From Pseudomonas sp. TH15 (GTDB taxonomy: Bacteria; Pseudomonadota; Gammaproteobacteria; Pseudomonadales; Pseudomonadaceae): 64,000 nucleotides of DNA. The notes under the pieces were generated by a model. The model did not search any database. It saw nothing but the letters and a program-made list of their open reading frames with translations, and had not been told where the DNA came from. The stretch covers positions 898,001-962,000 of the forward strand of contig NZ_JAEKEL010000001.1 of the NCBI RefSeq assembly GCF_016651105.1, written 5' to 3'. Shown piece by piece: positions 44,646 through 54,202 of this stretch (positions are counted from its first letter, which is position 1; each line of letters starts with the position of its first letter). The position numbers and the translations under genes were made by a program.

Positions 44646-46832
44646 ATGCGCGATGATCTCTCCCTTCTGCTGAACTCCCTCAACGATGCCCAACGCCAGG
44701 CCGTAGCTGCCTCCGTGGGTCGTCAGTTGGTCCTGGCCGGTGCTGGTTCCGGTAAAACCCGAGTGCTGGTGCACCGTATCGCCTGGTTGATCCAGGTCGA
44801 AAACGCCTCGCCCCACTCGATCCTGTCGGTGACCTTCACTAATAAGGCCGCTGCCGAGATGCGTCATCGCATCGAGCAGCTGATGGGTATAAACCCGGCC
44901 GGCATGTGGGTCGGCACCTTCCACGGCCTGGCGCACCGCTTGTTGCGGGCGCACTGGCAGGAAGCCGGGCTGAGCCAGACTTTCCAGATTCTCGACAGCG
45001 ACGACCAGCAGCGGCTGGTCAAGCGGGTGATCCGCGAGCTGGGTCTGGACGAGCAACGCTGGCCGGTCCGTCAGGCCCAGTGGTTCATCAACGGGCAGAA
45101 AGACGAAGGTCTGCGCCCACAACACATTCAAGCCAGCGGCGATCTGTTCCTGGCCACCATGCGCAGCATTTATGAAGCCTACGAGGCCGCGTGCCTGCGC
45201 GCCGGTGTCATCGACTTCTCCGAACTGCTACTGCGCGCCCTCGACCTGTGGCGCGATAACCCGGGGTTGCTGGCGCATTATCAAAAGCGCTTCCGGCACA
45301 TTCTGGTGGACGAGTTCCAGGACACCAACGCCGTGCAGTACGCCTGGTTGCGGCTGCTGGCCAAGGGCGGCGACAGCCTGATGGTGGTCGGCGACGACGA
45401 CCAGTCGATCTACGGCTGGCGCGGGGCGAAAATCGAGAACATCTATCAGTACTCCGACGACTTCCCGGACGCTGAAACCATTCGTCTGGAGCAGAACTAC
45501 CGTTCCACCGCCGGCATCCTCAAGGCTGCCAACGCCCTGATCGCCAATAACACCGGGCGCATGGGCAAAGAGTTGTGGACCGATGGGGGCGAAGGCGAAG
45601 CAATCAACCTGTATGCCGCGTTCAACGAACACGATGAAGCACGCTACGTGGTGGAAACCATCGAAAGCGCGCTGAAAACCGGCTTGGCTCGCAGTGATAT
45701 CGCGATTTTGTACCGCTCCAACGCCCAATCCCGCGTTTTGGAAGAAGCCTTGCTGCGCGAGCGCATCCCGTACCGCATCTATGGCGGTCAGCGCTTTTTC
45801 GAACGGGCGGAAATCAAGAACGCCATGGCCTACCTGCGCTTGCTGGAAGGTCGTGGTAACGATGCGGCGCTGGAGCGGGTGATCAACGTCCCGGCCCGCG
45901 GCATTGGCGAGAAAACCGTCGAAGCGATTCGCGACCACGCGCGTCATAGCGATGTGTCGATGTGGGAAGCCATGCGTTTGCTGGTCGCCAACAAAGGCCT
46001 GACCGGCCGTGCTGCGGGCGCCTTGGGTGGGTTTATCGAGCTGATCGAGAACCTCGCCGCCAAGTGTATGGAAATGCCGCTGCACCTGATGACCCAGACG
46101 GTCATCGAGCAGTCCGGGCTGATCGCCTATCACGAAGCGGAAAAAGGCGAGAAAGGCCAGGCCCGGGTAGAAAACCTTGAGGAACTGGTCAGCGCTGCGC
46201 GCAATTTCGAGAAAGCTGAAGAAGAAGACGAGGACCTGACGCCACTGGCCGCATTCCTCGGCCACGCTTCGCTGGAAGCCGGCGACACGCAGGCTGACGA
46301 ACACGAAGACAGCATTCAGCTGATGACCCTGCACAGCGCCAAAGGCCTGGAATTCCCTTACGTGTTCCTGGTGGGCATGGAAGAAGGCTTGTTCCCGCAC
46401 AAGATGAGCCTGGAAGAACCCGGCCGTCTTGAAGAGGAACGCCGTCTGGCCTACGTCGGTATCACTCGGGCCATGCAGAACCTGGTCATGACCTACGCTG
46501 AAACCCGACGCCTGTACGGCAGTGAGACCTACAACAAGGTCTCGCGTTTCGTACGTGAAGTGCCCAAAGGCCTGATTCAGGAAGTGCGGCTGTCCAACAG
46601 CGTCAGCCGTCCGTTCGGCGGTGGTCAGCAGCAGAGTTCCAGCAGTTTGTTCGGCGGCAGCGAAATCCCGGACACAGGCTTCAGCCTCGGCCAGGCTGTT
46701 CGGCATTCAGTGTTTGGCGACGGCGTGATCCTGAACTTCGAAGGCGCCGGGGCCCAGGCTCGGGTGCAGGTGAATTTTGGCGAAGGCAGCAAGTGGTTGA
46801 TGCTTGGCTATGCCAAGCTCGAAGCGATCTAA
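44646..46832 (+). CDS. uvrD: DNA helicase II
   Basis: A 728-residue superfamily 1A 3'-5' DNA helicase for nucleotide excision and mismatch repair. Helicase motifs in order: AGAGSGKTRVLVHRI (31-45, Walker A), SVTFTNKAAAEMRHRI (Ia), VDEFQDTNAVQYAWL (II, about 222), GDDDQSIYGWRGA (III), RLEQNYRST (IV) and LMTLHSAKGLEFPYVFLVGMEEG (V-VI, about 560). A Gly/Ser-rich linker precedes the C-terminal Tudor-like tail. The length is full. No LexA box is visible in the 258-base divergent gap. It is divergent from the GGDEF/EAL gene. Confidence 0.97.
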   Translation: MRDDLSLLLNSLNDAQRQAVAASVGRQLVLAGAGSGKTRVLVHRIAWLIQVENASPHSILSVTFTNKAAAEMRHRIEQLMGINPAGMWVGTFHGLAHRLLRAHWQEAGLSQTFQILDSDDQQRLVKRVIRELGLDEQRWPVRQAQWFINGQKDEGLRPQHIQASGDLFLATMRSIYEAYEAACLRAGVIDFSELLLRALDLWRDNPGLLAHYQKRFRHILVDEFQDTNAVQYAWLRLLAKGGDSLMVVGDDDQSIYGWRGAKIENIYQYSDDFPDAETIRLEQNYRSTAGILKAANALIANNTGRMGKELWTDGGEGEAINLYAAFNEHDEARYVVETIESALKTGLARSDIAILYRSNAQSRVLEEALLRERIPYRIYGGQRFFERAEIKNAMAYLRLLEGRGNDAALERVINVPARGIGEKTVEAIRDHARHSDVSMWEAMRLLVANKGLTGRAAGALGGFIELIENLAAKCMEMPLHLMTQTVIEQSGLIAYHEAEKGEKGQARVENLEELVSAARNFEKAEEEDEDLTPLAAFLGHASLEAGDTQADEHEDSIQLMTLHSAKGLEFPYVFLVGMEEGLFPHKMSLEEPGRLEEERRLAYVGITRAMQNLVMTYAETRRLYGSETYNKVSRFVREVPKGLIQEVRLSNSVSRPFGGGQQQSSSSLFGGSEIPDTGFSLGQAVRHSVFGDGVILNFEGAGAQARVQVNFGEGSKWLMLGYAKLEAI

Positions 46833-46849
46833 AGCCGGTTTCGCTTTTC

Positions 46850-46938
46850 TGGGGGAGCGATTCTGCTCGCGAATGACGTCACCGTGGTTGATCTGATAAA
46901 CCGCAGTGCGGCTTTCGCGAGCAGGCTCGCTCCCACGG
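46850..46938. repeat. REP inverted pair (GGAGCGAGCCTGCTCGCGA type)
   Basis: The left arm has one degenerate stretch (GGGGGAGCGATTCTGCTCGCGA), while the right arm (TTTCGCGAGCAGGCTCGCTCCCAC) is canonical. It lies between uvrD and the EamA gene. Confidence 0.85.
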
Positions 46939-46972
46939 GGTCAGGTGTTGGCGATTGATCAAGGATATGTCG

Positions 46973-47413
46973 ATGGGCTCAGGCTTTTTTTCTTCCTGGA
47001 CATTCTGGGCCCTGCTGTCAGCGGCATTCGCCGCCATGACTGCAATCTTCGCGAAGATCGGCATCGAAAATGTCAATTCCGACTTCGCCACCCTCCTGCG
47101 CACCATCGTGGTATTGGTCAGCCTGGCCTTGATTTTGTACGCGACGGGCCAATATCAGTCATTAGGATCGATCTCTGCCAAAAGTTACCTGTTCCTGCTG
47201 CTATCAGGACTGGCGACTGGCGCCTCATGGATTTGCTACTTCCGCGCGCTGAAACTCGGCCCGGCCTCGCTGGTCGCTCCAGTGGACAAGCTCAGTGTGG
47301 TGTTGGTGGCCGTCCTCGGCGTGATCCTGCTGGACGAGAAACTCGACCTGCGCCAATGGGGCGGAATTGGCCTGATCACCGCCGGAGTGGTAATGCTCGC
47401 GTTGCGACGCTGA
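46973..47413 (+). CDS. small EamA/DMT-family membrane protein
   Basis: A 146-residue half-size drug/metabolite transporter-family protein with about five hydrophobic segments. The stretch WALLSAAFAAMTAIFAKIGIENVNSDFATLLRT is the typical start of an EamA repeat, and PVDKLSVVLVAVLGVILLDEKL its end. Single-repeat members of this family are thought to act as dimers. The start at 46973 (MGSGFFS) is chosen because AAGGA lies seven bases before it; the earlier ATG at 46967 leaves no spacer. The substrate is unknown. The REP pair upstream separates it from uvrD. Confidence 0.8.
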   Translation: MGSGFFSSWTFWALLSAAFAAMTAIFAKIGIENVNSDFATLLRTIVVLVSLALILYATGQYQSLGSISAKSYLFLLLSGLATGASWICYFRALKLGPASLVAPVDKLSVVLVAVLGVILLDEKLDLRQWGGIGLITAGVVMLALRR

Positions 47414-47590
47414 GCAAACTTCCGGCAGAACCTATCCACTTGTCCTACAGACAAAAGTACAAGGCCTTATTGCCCCGACGTAGCTGAACGCAACCTGTCA
47501 GGCAAAAGCCCGAAACACTCTGCCGCTAGCCAGTGTCACTTCAGCTGTGCAACATGGCGCGCGTGCCATCCACAAATGGGAATTCCCTTT

Positions 47591-48460
47591 ATGAAACGTT
47601 TTCTTAGCATCGCCATGGCGTTGTGCATCGGCCTGACGATGAGCCTCGACGCCAACGCCAAGCGCTTTGGTGGCGGCAAAAGCGTCGGCGCTGCGCCGAC
47701 CCACCAAACCAGCCAAATGGCCCCTTCTTCCGCCGCGGGCGGCGCTGCGGCGACCGCTGGTGCTGCCGGTGCCGCAGGCGCTGCGGCCAAGGCCGGCGGT
47801 GCTTCGCGCTGGCTCGGCCCTCTGGCCGGTATCGCTGCCGGCGGCCTGCTGGCCTCCATGTTCATGGGCGGTGGCTTCCAGGGCATGCAGATCTTCGACA
47901 TCCTGATCATGGCGGTCATTGCCTTCTTGATCTTCCGCTTCATCGCCGCCCGTCGCCGCAAGCAGCAGGAGCACATGGCTCCGGCTGGCGCGCCGATGCA
48001 GCGTGAAGTGTTCGAGAACAAGCCTGCCAGTGGTTCGATCTTCGGCGGTTCGGCTGCACCTGCTGCCGCTCGTCCGGTGATCAATGCTCCGGCCTGGTTC
48101 AATGAACAGAGCTTCGTCGAAGCGGCCCGCAACCACTTCCAGTCCCTGCAGCAGCATTGGGACGCCAACGAAATGGACAAGATCGCCGAGTTCGTGACCC
48201 CGCAGATGCTGGAGTTCCTCAAGCGCGAACGTGCAGATCTGGGCGAAGGCTTCCAGTCCACCTACATCGATAACCTCCAGGTACAACTGGATGGCGTGGA
48301 TGATCGGGCGGACAAGACTATCGCCACCCTGACCTTCAGCGGTGTGTCGAAGACTTCGCGCTTCGACCAGGGCGAAGTGTTCAGCGAAAGCTGGAACATG
48401 GAACGTCCACAGGGCGAGAACCAGCCTTGGCTGGTCGCCGGTATCCGCCAGAACGGCTGA
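47591..48460 (+). CDS. Tim44-like domain protein
   Basis: A 289-residue protein with signal peptide MKRFLSIAMALCIGLTMSLDANA. A low-complexity Ala/Gly/Ser stretch (about 27-70) follows. A hydrophobic anchor with GLLASMFMGGGFQGMQIFDILIMAVIAFLIF (about 84-114) precedes RRRKQQEH, so it is a membrane protein. Residues 160-289 form the Tim44-like fold (FVEAARNHFQSLQQHWDANEMDKIAEFVTPQML...). The Tim44 domain is widespread in bacterial envelope proteins but its role there is not settled. The start is the first in-frame Met giving a proper signal peptide. A terminator lies 40 bases past the stop. Confidence 0.85.
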   Translation: MKRFLSIAMALCIGLTMSLDANAKRFGGGKSVGAAPTHQTSQMAPSSAAGGAAATAGAAGAAGAAAKAGGASRWLGPLAGIAAGGLLASMFMGGGFQGMQIFDILIMAVIAFLIFRFIAARRRKQQEHMAPAGAPMQREVFENKPASGSIFGGSAAPAAARPVINAPAWFNEQSFVEAARNHFQSLQQHWDANEMDKIAEFVTPQMLEFLKRERADLGEGFQSTYIDNLQVQLDGVDDRADKTIATLTFSGVSKTSRFDQGEVFSESWNMERPQGENQPWLVAGIRQNG

Positions 48461-48499
48461 ACCGACGCGCAATAAACCTGTCGCAATATTGGCGCAATC

Positions 48500-48526
48500 A
48501 AAACCCCGGCCTCGGCCGGGGTTTTC
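48500..48526 (+). terminator. rho-independent terminator after Tim44-like gene
   Basis: An 8-bp stem CCCCGGCC/GGCCGGGG with a 2-base loop is preceded by AAAA and followed by TTTTCTATTT. Confidence 0.88.
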
Positions 48527-48607
48527 TATTTCGCGGTTGCATCTATAGCGAGCTACTGTATAAACCGCCCCAACTAAACCGCGCCATCAAGCAAGAGGAT
48601 CCCGGAC

Positions 48608-49015
48608 GTGGAAGAAATCATCGAACAACTGCGTGAAGCCAACGAACCGGTACCGGTCCCCTTGGAGTTGCCCGACGAAGATCAGATCGTGGAAATCGAA
48701 GAACAACTGTTCATCGACATTCCATTTGTCTTCAGAGAATTTTTGCTGACTGTCAGTGATGTGGTCTACGGCAGCCTGGAGCCGGTGACTGTCACCGACC
48801 CGCAATCCCACACCTATCTGCCGGACGTTGCCGCCAACGCTTGGGACGCTGGCGTTGATCGCAGCATGATCCCGATCTGCCAGGACGGTGACGACTACTA
48901 CCTGGTTGAAGAAGACGGCACCGTGGTGCTGTGGCAGGCCGAAGAAGAGCTGATTGCCGAAGAAACCTGGGAATCGGTGTGGCACTGGGCGCGGGACGTC
49001 TGGCTGGAAAGCTGA
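48608..49015 (+). CDS. SMI1/KNR4 (SUKH) family protein
   Basis: A 135-residue acidic protein of the SMI1/KNR4 superfamily. The N-terminal LPDEDQIVEIEEQLFIDIPFVFREFLLTVSDVVYG and the C-terminal GDDYYLVEEDGTVVLWQ read as the family's beta-sheet core. SUKH proteins include polymorphic-toxin immunity proteins, but conserved stand-alone members like this one are also common, and no toxin gene is adjacent. The start codon is GTG (48608), with AGAGGATC nine bases before it. It lies between the Tim44-like and antiporter genes, convergent with the latter. The cell role is unknown. Confidence 0.8.
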   Translation: MEEIIEQLREANEPVPVPLELPDEDQIVEIEEQLFIDIPFVFREFLLTVSDVVYGSLEPVTVTDPQSHTYLPDVAANAWDAGVDRSMIPICQDGDDYYLVEEDGTVVLWQAEEELIAEETWESVWHWARDVWLES

Positions 49016-49036
49016 TACGCCTGACGCCCCAGGTGG

Positions 49037-50800
49037 TCAATGCCCGGACGATTCCTTGTGGTTGTCCAGGGTTTCCAGCAGGGCTACCTGCATGCGTGTA
49101 TGCACGCGGATGAACCAGCGCCAGAGCAGCGCCGCCACGGCGGCCGCGACGACGGCGATCAGTACCAGCAACTTGTTGGTCGGCAGAATACTGGCCGACA
49201 AGGCTGCCAGCAGCAGGAAGATCACCAGCAGCGAGAGGATCGGGATCACTTCGGCGATCACCCGGCGCACTCGCTGCGTGTGGCGGCCCGCCATCTCTGG
49301 CTTCACGCCCATCTCTGCCAATAGCATCGACAGTGCCTTGAGCTTGCGATAGGCGGCGATCAGGAACGGCAGCGACAACAGCAACGCCCCACCCCAGATC
49401 AACGCTTTCTGCCAGCTCGGGTCACTGATCCAGCCTTGCAGGTAAGCCGACATACGCTCGGCGAAAAACGCGCCCGAGAAGAAAATCGCGATCACCAGCG
49501 CCAGATTGACCCCAACCTGCAACAAAATCCGCCGAATCATCGACGCCAGCAGCGCGCCCTCGCCTTGCGGCTGAATGCTGCGCAGCCACTCGCCATACAT
49601 CCCCAGCACCCGACCGAGACGTTTGGGCACCGCTGCCGCCAGTTTGATCGACAGTGGGTCGGCCGCGCGGATCAAATACGGCGTCAGCAGTGTGGTCAGG
49701 ACCGATACCGCCACGGCCACCGGATAGAGGAAGTTGCTGGTGACCTGCAAGGTCATGCCAAGCGCGGCGATGATGAAGGAAAATTCGCCAATCTGTGAAA
49801 GACCCATCCCGACCCGCAGTGAGGTTCGTCCGTCATTGCCGGCGATAAGCGCCCCGAGGCCGCAGGACAGCATCTTGCCCAGCACCACCGCCACGGTGAT
49901 CACCGCGATTGGCCAGGCATATTGCAGCAGGATCATCGGATCAAGCATCAGCCCGATGGCGACGAAGAAGATTGCGCTGAACAGGTCGCGAACCGGCTCG
50001 ATCAGACGTTCGATCTTCAGCAACTGCCGGGATTCGGCCATGATCGCGCCAATCAGGAAGGCGCCGAGGACCATGCTGTATTCGAGCTTGACCACCAGCA
50101 GGCAAAAGCCGAAACACAGGCCCAGTACGGTAATCAGCAGCATTTCATTGCTTTCGAATTTAGCCACGTAGGCCAATAGCCGCGGCACCAACAAGATGCC
50201 GATGACCAGTGCGACGATCATGAACAGCGAGAGCTTGCCGACGGTCGAGAACACTTCGCCGGAACTGACCGTACCGCTGACTGCGATGCTCGACAGCAAG
50301 GCGATGATGCCGATGCCGAGGATGTCTTCGACAATCAGCACACCGAAGATCAACTGGGCGAAGCGCTCGTTCTTCATCTTCAGGTCGTTGAGGGCCTTGA
50401 CGATGATGGTGGTCGAGGAAATCGCCAGGATCGCCCCCAGGAACAGCGAATCCATGGTGTTCCAGTCAAACCAGCGGCCGATTTCGTAGCCGATCCAGAT
50501 CATCAGCACGATTTCCAGGAACGCCGCGATAAACGCCGTGGCTCCAACCTTGAAGAGCTTGCGCAGGCTGAACTCCAGGCCCAGGCAGAACATCAGGAAA
50601 ATCACCCCGAGTTCAGCGAGGGTCTTGATGGTTTGTTCATCGTGGATCAGGCCGAACGGTGGCGTGTGCGGGCCAATAATGAAACCGGCGACGATATAAC
50701 CAAGAACCACCGGTTGTTTGAAACGATGAAAGAGCACGGTTACCACGCCTGCGACCAACATGATCACTGCCAGGTCTTGAATGAAACTGATGGCATGCAT
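49037..50800 (-). CDS. monovalent cation:proton antiporter, CPA2/KefB-YbaL-like
   Basis: A 587-residue inner-membrane antiporter of the CPA2 family. About twelve membrane segments fill residues 1-420. FKQPVVLGYIVAGFIIGPHTPP, IFLMFCLGLEFSLRKL, AISSTTIIVKAL, GVLIVEDILGIGIIALLS and MGLSQIGEFSFIIAALG are family landmarks, with the ED pair at the ion site. The C-terminal 150 residues contain further membrane segments rather than a TrkA-N/RCK nucleotide domain, so it differs from KefB/KefC proper. The ion is likely K+ or Na+. Ribosome site GGAG precedes ATG 50800. Convergent with the SMI1 gene. Confidence 0.9.
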   Translation of the reverse strand: MHAISFIQDLAVIMLVAGVVTVLFHRFKQPVVLGYIVAGFIIGPHTPPFGLIHDEQTIKTLAELGVIFLMFCLGLEFSLRKLFKVGATAFIAAFLEIVLMIWIGYEIGRWFDWNTMDSLFLGAILAISSTTIIVKALNDLKMKNERFAQLIFGVLIVEDILGIGIIALLSSIAVSGTVSSGEVFSTVGKLSLFMIVALVIGILLVPRLLAYVAKFESNEMLLITVLGLCFGFCLLVVKLEYSMVLGAFLIGAIMAESRQLLKIERLIEPVRDLFSAIFFVAIGLMLDPMILLQYAWPIAVITVAVVLGKMLSCGLGALIAGNDGRTSLRVGMGLSQIGEFSFIIAALGMTLQVTSNFLYPVAVAVSVLTTLLTPYLIRAADPLSIKLAAAVPKRLGRVLGMYGEWLRSIQPQGEGALLASMIRRILLQVGVNLALVIAIFFSGAFFAERMSAYLQGWISDPSWQKALIWGGALLLSLPFLIAAYRKLKALSMLLAEMGVKPEMAGRHTQRVRRVIAEVIPILSLLVIFLLLAALSASILPTNKLLVLIAVVAAAVAALLWRWFIRVHTRMQVALLETLDNHKESSGH

Positions 50801-51085
50801 GGTATGGCGCTCCTTGGGTGATAGTGCTCAAACGGCAGACGCAGGAAAGGTCTGTTGAACCAGAGTAAAAATCTGCTTATGGCGTAGGAATCGTCCTTGG
50901 GATGGGCTTTTGAAGGGTAACACCGCGACTTCCGGCAGAAAGGCGGCGCAATATATGGAAACAGATCGATCAAGGCGTGACGGCAGCCACTTGCCCGGCG
51001 TCCCGATAACTGTTGGTTTTGAAAAGCCGACTACGCACCCGCAGAGGTGCGCTCCCGAAAACCCGCCTTGACCCGTGAGAACGCT

Positions 51086-51568
51086 ATGGAACCCGGAAAC
51101 GCCCAACTGTCGATGACGGTATTGATGACCCCCGACATGGCCAACTTCTCTGGCAATGTCCACGGTGGCACCCTGCTCAAATACCTCGACGAAGTGGCCT
51201 ACGCCTGCGCCAGCCGTTATGCCGGCCGCTACGTGGTGACCCTGTCGGTGGATCAGGTGATTTTCCGCGAGCCGATCCATGTCGGCGAGCTGGTGACGTT
51301 CCTGGCGTCGGTCAACTACACCGGCAACACCTCGATGGAGGTGGGCATCAAGGTGGTGACCGAGAACATCCGCGAACGCTCGGTGCGCCACACCAATAGC
51401 TGCTTCTTCACCATGGTCGCGGTGGATGACCAGCGCAAACCGGCCGTCGTCCCGCCGCTGCAGCCGGAGAACAGCGAAGACAAGCGTCGCTTTATGCAGG
51501 CCCAGCAGCGTCGGCAGATTCGCCAGGAGCTGGAAAAGCGTTATCAGGAAATCAAGGACGACGCCTGA
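51086..51568 (+). CDS. acyl-CoA thioesterase (hot-dog, cytosolic long-chain type)
   Basis: A 160-residue hot-dog protein. MTPDMANFSGNVHGGTLLKYLDEVAYACASRYAG (14-47) has the GNVHGGxLLKxLDE signature of the ACOT/BFIT-like group, different from the YciA-like protein encoded at 1824. A basic tail (RRFMQAQQRRQIRQELEKRYQEIK) of about 40 residues follows the domain and may help oligomerise. The start at 51086 is chosen because upstream codons would add a polar extension; GTGAGAAC is a modest ribosome site. Divergent from the CPA2 antiporter. The acyl-chain preference is unknown. Confidence 0.88.
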   Translation: MEPGNAQLSMTVLMTPDMANFSGNVHGGTLLKYLDEVAYACASRYAGRYVVTLSVDQVIFREPIHVGELVTFLASVNYTGNTSMEVGIKVVTENIRERSVRHTNSCFFTMVAVDDQRKPAVVPPLQPENSEDKRRFMQAQQRRQIRQELEKRYQEIKDDA

Positions 51569-51603
51569 GCTGTTCAGTCAGGTTGAGGGTGTTCTTTAGA
51601 TAG

Positions 51604-51702
51604 CCTTCGCGAGCAAGCCCGCTCCCACATTGGTTCTGCGGTGTGCACACATTTTGTGCAACTCAGCAGAACCAATGTGGGAGCGGGCTTGCTCGCGAAT
51701 GG
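51604..51702. repeat. extended REP inverted pair
   Basis: The complementary arms extend past the REP core: CCTTCGCGAGCAAGCCCGCTC... at 51604-51639 and its near-complement at 51666-51702, including TTGGTTCTGC/GCAGAACCAA. It lies between the convergent thioesterase and pdxY genes. Confidence 0.9.
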
Positions 51703-51716
51703 GCTCGACGCCGAAC

Positions 51717-52589
51717 TCAGAGACTGATCGGGGTCGCTTCGAACCGCACCCGAGGATGTGCGATCCGGTCCTGCGCCCGCACCAGTTCCAGCTCATAGCT
51801 GGCGCACGCCTGGGTTTCCAGCAGCACCTCATGCACCGCAGCCGCGGTGAACTCGAACGCCGCCACCAGGCTGTCGCCCAACAGCACGCGAGCCAGGAAC
51901 AGCCCGGACGTCAGGTCGCCCACGCCCACCGGCTGCCGCGGAAACGCCAACAATGGCCGACGCAGGTGCCAACTCCCTTCAGCGGTCACCAGCAGCATCT
52001 CGAAAACCTCTTCAGGTTTGCCGGGATAGTCCAGATGCTTGACCAGCACAGCCTTCGGCCCACGCGCCATCAGCGCTCGCGCCATGGCCAGGCAATCGAA
52101 CAACGACTGCGGTTTGCGCCCTGAGAAGCTGTCCAGCTCCAGCTGATTCGGGCACATGAAGTCGGCGACGGCCGCCGCTTCCTCCAACAGGAAGTCACTG
52201 ACCTCGACCGGCACACTGCAGCCCTTCTCCGGGTGTCCCATCACCGGATCGCACAAATACAACGCCTTGGGGTTGATCGACTTGATCCGCGCCACGCCCG
52301 TAAGGATCGCCCGGCCCTGGGCCGCACTGCCGAGATAACCCGACAACACCGCATCGCAGTTGCCCAGCTCACCAATCGCCGCGATGCCTTCCACCAGCTC
52401 GGGAATCTGATGCGGTGGCAGTATTTCACCTGCCCACTGCCCGTATTGCGTGTGGTTGGAGAACTGCACGGTGTTGAGCGGCCAGACATTCACCCCGACC
52501 CGCTGCATCGGGAAAACCGCGGCGCTGTTACCGGCGTGGCCGAACACCACGTGGGACTGGATGGCGAGCAGATGGGGCGTACGTTTCAT
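51717..52589 (-). CDS. pdxY: pyridoxal kinase
   Basis: A 290-residue ribokinase-fold enzyme that phosphorylates pyridoxal to PLP in the B6 salvage pathway. [44 protein letters not shown] opens the substrate pocket, and [11 protein letters not shown] lies mid-chain. The C-terminal [17 protein letters not shown] is the GxGD catalytic and anion-hole motif (about 221-237). Length and motifs fit PdxY. The start at 52589 is the first good Met. Convergent with the thioesterase gene, divergent from the DUF3301 gene. The MocR regulator at 23849 also uses PLP, but no functional link is implied. Confidence 0.93.
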   Translation of the reverse strand: MKRTPHLLAIQSHVVFGHAGNSAAVFPMQRVGVNVWPLNTVQFSNHTQYGQWAGEILPPHQIPELVEGIAAIGELGNCDAVLSGYLGSAAQGRAILTGVARIKSINPKALYLCDPVMGHPEKGCSVPVEVSDFLLEEAAAVADFMCPNQLELDSFSGRKPQSLFDCLAMARALMARGPKAVLVKHLDYPGKPEEVFEMLLVTAEGSWHLRRPLLAFPRQPVGVGDLTSGLFLARVLLGDSLVAAFEFTAAAVHEVLLETQACASYELELVRAQDRIAHPRVRFEATPISL

Positions 52590-52709
52590 GCGGTGAGTTT
52601 TCCGTAAAACGAATGAAATTCGAGCCGCGCAGTATGCGACTAAACGCAGCCTGTACGACAGACCAGCGACGCAGTTAAGCTGGCACTATCTTGTTGGAGC
52701 ACCCTGTTG

Positions 52710-53123
52710 ATGCTGACCCTCGGAAATATCTTCGTGCTGATGCTGCTCGCCACCGGCGCCGCGTGGCTGTGGCACAACCACGGCTTGCGCGAACGTGCGC
52801 TGGAGCGGGTCAAACAGCATTGCGCCAAGCTCCAGATCGAGCTGCTGGACGGCAACGTGGCGTTGAAAAAAATCGGTTTTATCAAAGACGCGAACGGTCG
52901 CCGACGCCTGGCGCGGGTGTATAACTTTGAATTCACCGTGACCGGCGAGACCCGTCATAACGGGACCATCACCCAATTCGGTGCGCACAGCGCGCAGATC
53001 GAACTGGCGCCCTACCCGATGCCGTTTGACGACACCCCAGCGGTGGTTGATGTGGTGAGGCCTCGTGCGGAAGTCATTGAGCTGAGCCAATGGCGGCAGG
53101 AACACACGAAGTGGAAGCCCTGA
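52710..53123 (+). CDS. DUF3301 family membrane-anchored protein
   Basis: A 137-residue protein with one N-terminal hydrophobic segment (residues 1-18) and a conserved cytoplasmic-facing part: WLWHNHGLRERALERVKQHC, then LDGNVALKKIGFIKD, RRLARVYNFEFTVTG. This is the DUF3301 pattern found in many gamma-proteobacteria, with no known activity. The ATG at 52710 is used, with GGAG ten bases before; a TTG at 52707 is a slightly closer alternative. Divergent from pdxY and followed by an inverted repeat. Confidence 0.82.
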   Translation: MLTLGNIFVLMLLATGAAWLWHNHGLRERALERVKQHCAKLQIELLDGNVALKKIGFIKDANGRRRLARVYNFEFTVTGETRHNGTITQFGAHSAQIELAPYPMPFDDTPAVVDVVRPRAEVIELSQWRQEHTKWKP

Positions 53124-53129
53124 AAGATC

Positions 53130-53206
53130 AAAAGATCGCAGCCTGCGGCAGCTCCTACAGGGGGTACGCACATCCTGTTCCGGAGCTGCCGCAGGCTGCG
53201 ATCTTT
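53130..53206. repeat. inverted repeat of the GATCGCAGCC/GGAGCTGCC family
   Basis: AAGATCGCAGCCTGCGGCAGCTCCTAC-type arms face each other at about 53131-53158 and 53182-53206. The right arm ends four bases before the stop of the CobW gene. Confidence 0.88.
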
Positions 53207-53209
53207 AAT

Positions 53210-54175
53210 CTAATCCCTCCGACACCCCGACAACCCCCGCTGCAAACCCTCAACATCCTGCGCTTCAGCGAAGATCAGCTCGATTCGCGAATCTTTTCGC
53301 CATTCGCTGGGCTGCCAGATCAGCTCGGCATTCTCCAGGGCGTTCGCAGACACCCAGCCATTCCGGCTGTGGATAACCAGTTTGGCTCGCGTCCAATTGA
53401 GGCGGGTTAGCCAGTCAGCAAGGCATTGTTTGTCGAACGTCTGAACCGGATGCCAACGCCAACCAATGCTCCAGCCACCCTCCTGCGCCTGACTCAAGCA
53501 AATCGGCAGCGCGGCATCGGTCCAGATAGCCGGCATCTGCGCCAATCCCTTGGGGACGATGAAGTTATCCACACCGTTGAGCGCTTTTGCGGCCAGGCCC
53601 GGCAGCTCACTCAGAGGTAGTTGCGCCTGTTGCGTCCAGATCAACCTGACTGGCGGCAACTGGCTGGCGATTTGTGTACGGGCCGTGTCATCAAGACCTT
53701 CTGACTTGTTCAGCAGCAACAGACCCGCGCTGTTCAACGCCTCCTGTTGCGCCGCCGGCAGCGGTTTTCCGGCAGCTAGCGCCTGGGCATCAAGCACCAG
53801 AACACACGGCTGAACCGCCAGCACACCTTGCCACGGCGCCTCGCTCAACTGCCGCAGCAACTGGGCCGGATGCCCCAGCCCGGAGGGTTCGATAAACAAC
53901 CGATCCGGCCGCGCCTTGCGCAGCAACCGCCCGAGGCCGATCTGAAACGGCGCACCATTCACGCAACACAAACAGCCGCCGGCCACTTCACCCAGTGCGA
54001 TACCATCGCTGTCCTGGGTCAGCAGAGCGGCGTCGAGGCCGATCTGGCCGAACTCGTTGATCAGCACCGCCCAGCGTTCATTCGCCGGGCGCTGGGCCAG
54101 CAGATGCTTGATCAGGCTGGTCTTGCCGGAGCCCAACGGGCCGGCGATGACGTGGGTGGGAATGTTCTGCAACAT
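53210..54175 (-). CDS. COG0523 (CobW/YjiA-type) GTP-binding protein
   Basis: A 321-residue metal-chaperone-type GTPase of the G3E family. AGPLGSGKTSLIKHLL (11-26) is Walker A; ECxxC-type metal site appears as GGCLCCVNG with Cys 68, 70 and 71. FIEPSGLGHPAQLL (about 100) and LLNKSEGLDD (NKxE G4 motif) complete the GTPase core. A CobW C-terminal domain follows. The start at 54175 (MLQNIPTHV) is chosen because it puts the P-loop at its usual distance. With zigA it is one of two COG0523 genes in this zinc cluster, though only zigA has a Zur-like box next to it. Confidence 0.9.
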   Translation of the reverse strand: MLQNIPTHVIAGPLGSGKTSLIKHLLAQRPANERWAVLINEFGQIGLDAALLTQDSDGIALGEVAGGCLCCVNGAPFQIGLGRLLRKARPDRLFIEPSGLGHPAQLLRQLSEAPWQGVLAVQPCVLVLDAQALAAGKPLPAAQQEALNSAGLLLLNKSEGLDDTARTQIASQLPPVRLIWTQQAQLPLSELPGLAAKALNGVDNFIVPKGLAQMPAIWTDAALPICLSQAQEGGWSIGWRWHPVQTFDKQCLADWLTRLNWTRAKLVIHSRNGWVSANALENAELIWQPSEWRKDSRIELIFAEAQDVEGLQRGLSGCRRD

Positions 54176-54202
54176 GGTCGAAGTTTTCTGAGGAGGTAAG
54201 GG

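Noticed and set aside
48608..49015. Immunity gene partner for the giant toxin-like genes
   Set aside because: The SUKH-fold gene is 25 kb away in another transcription unit and has no toxin gene beside it.
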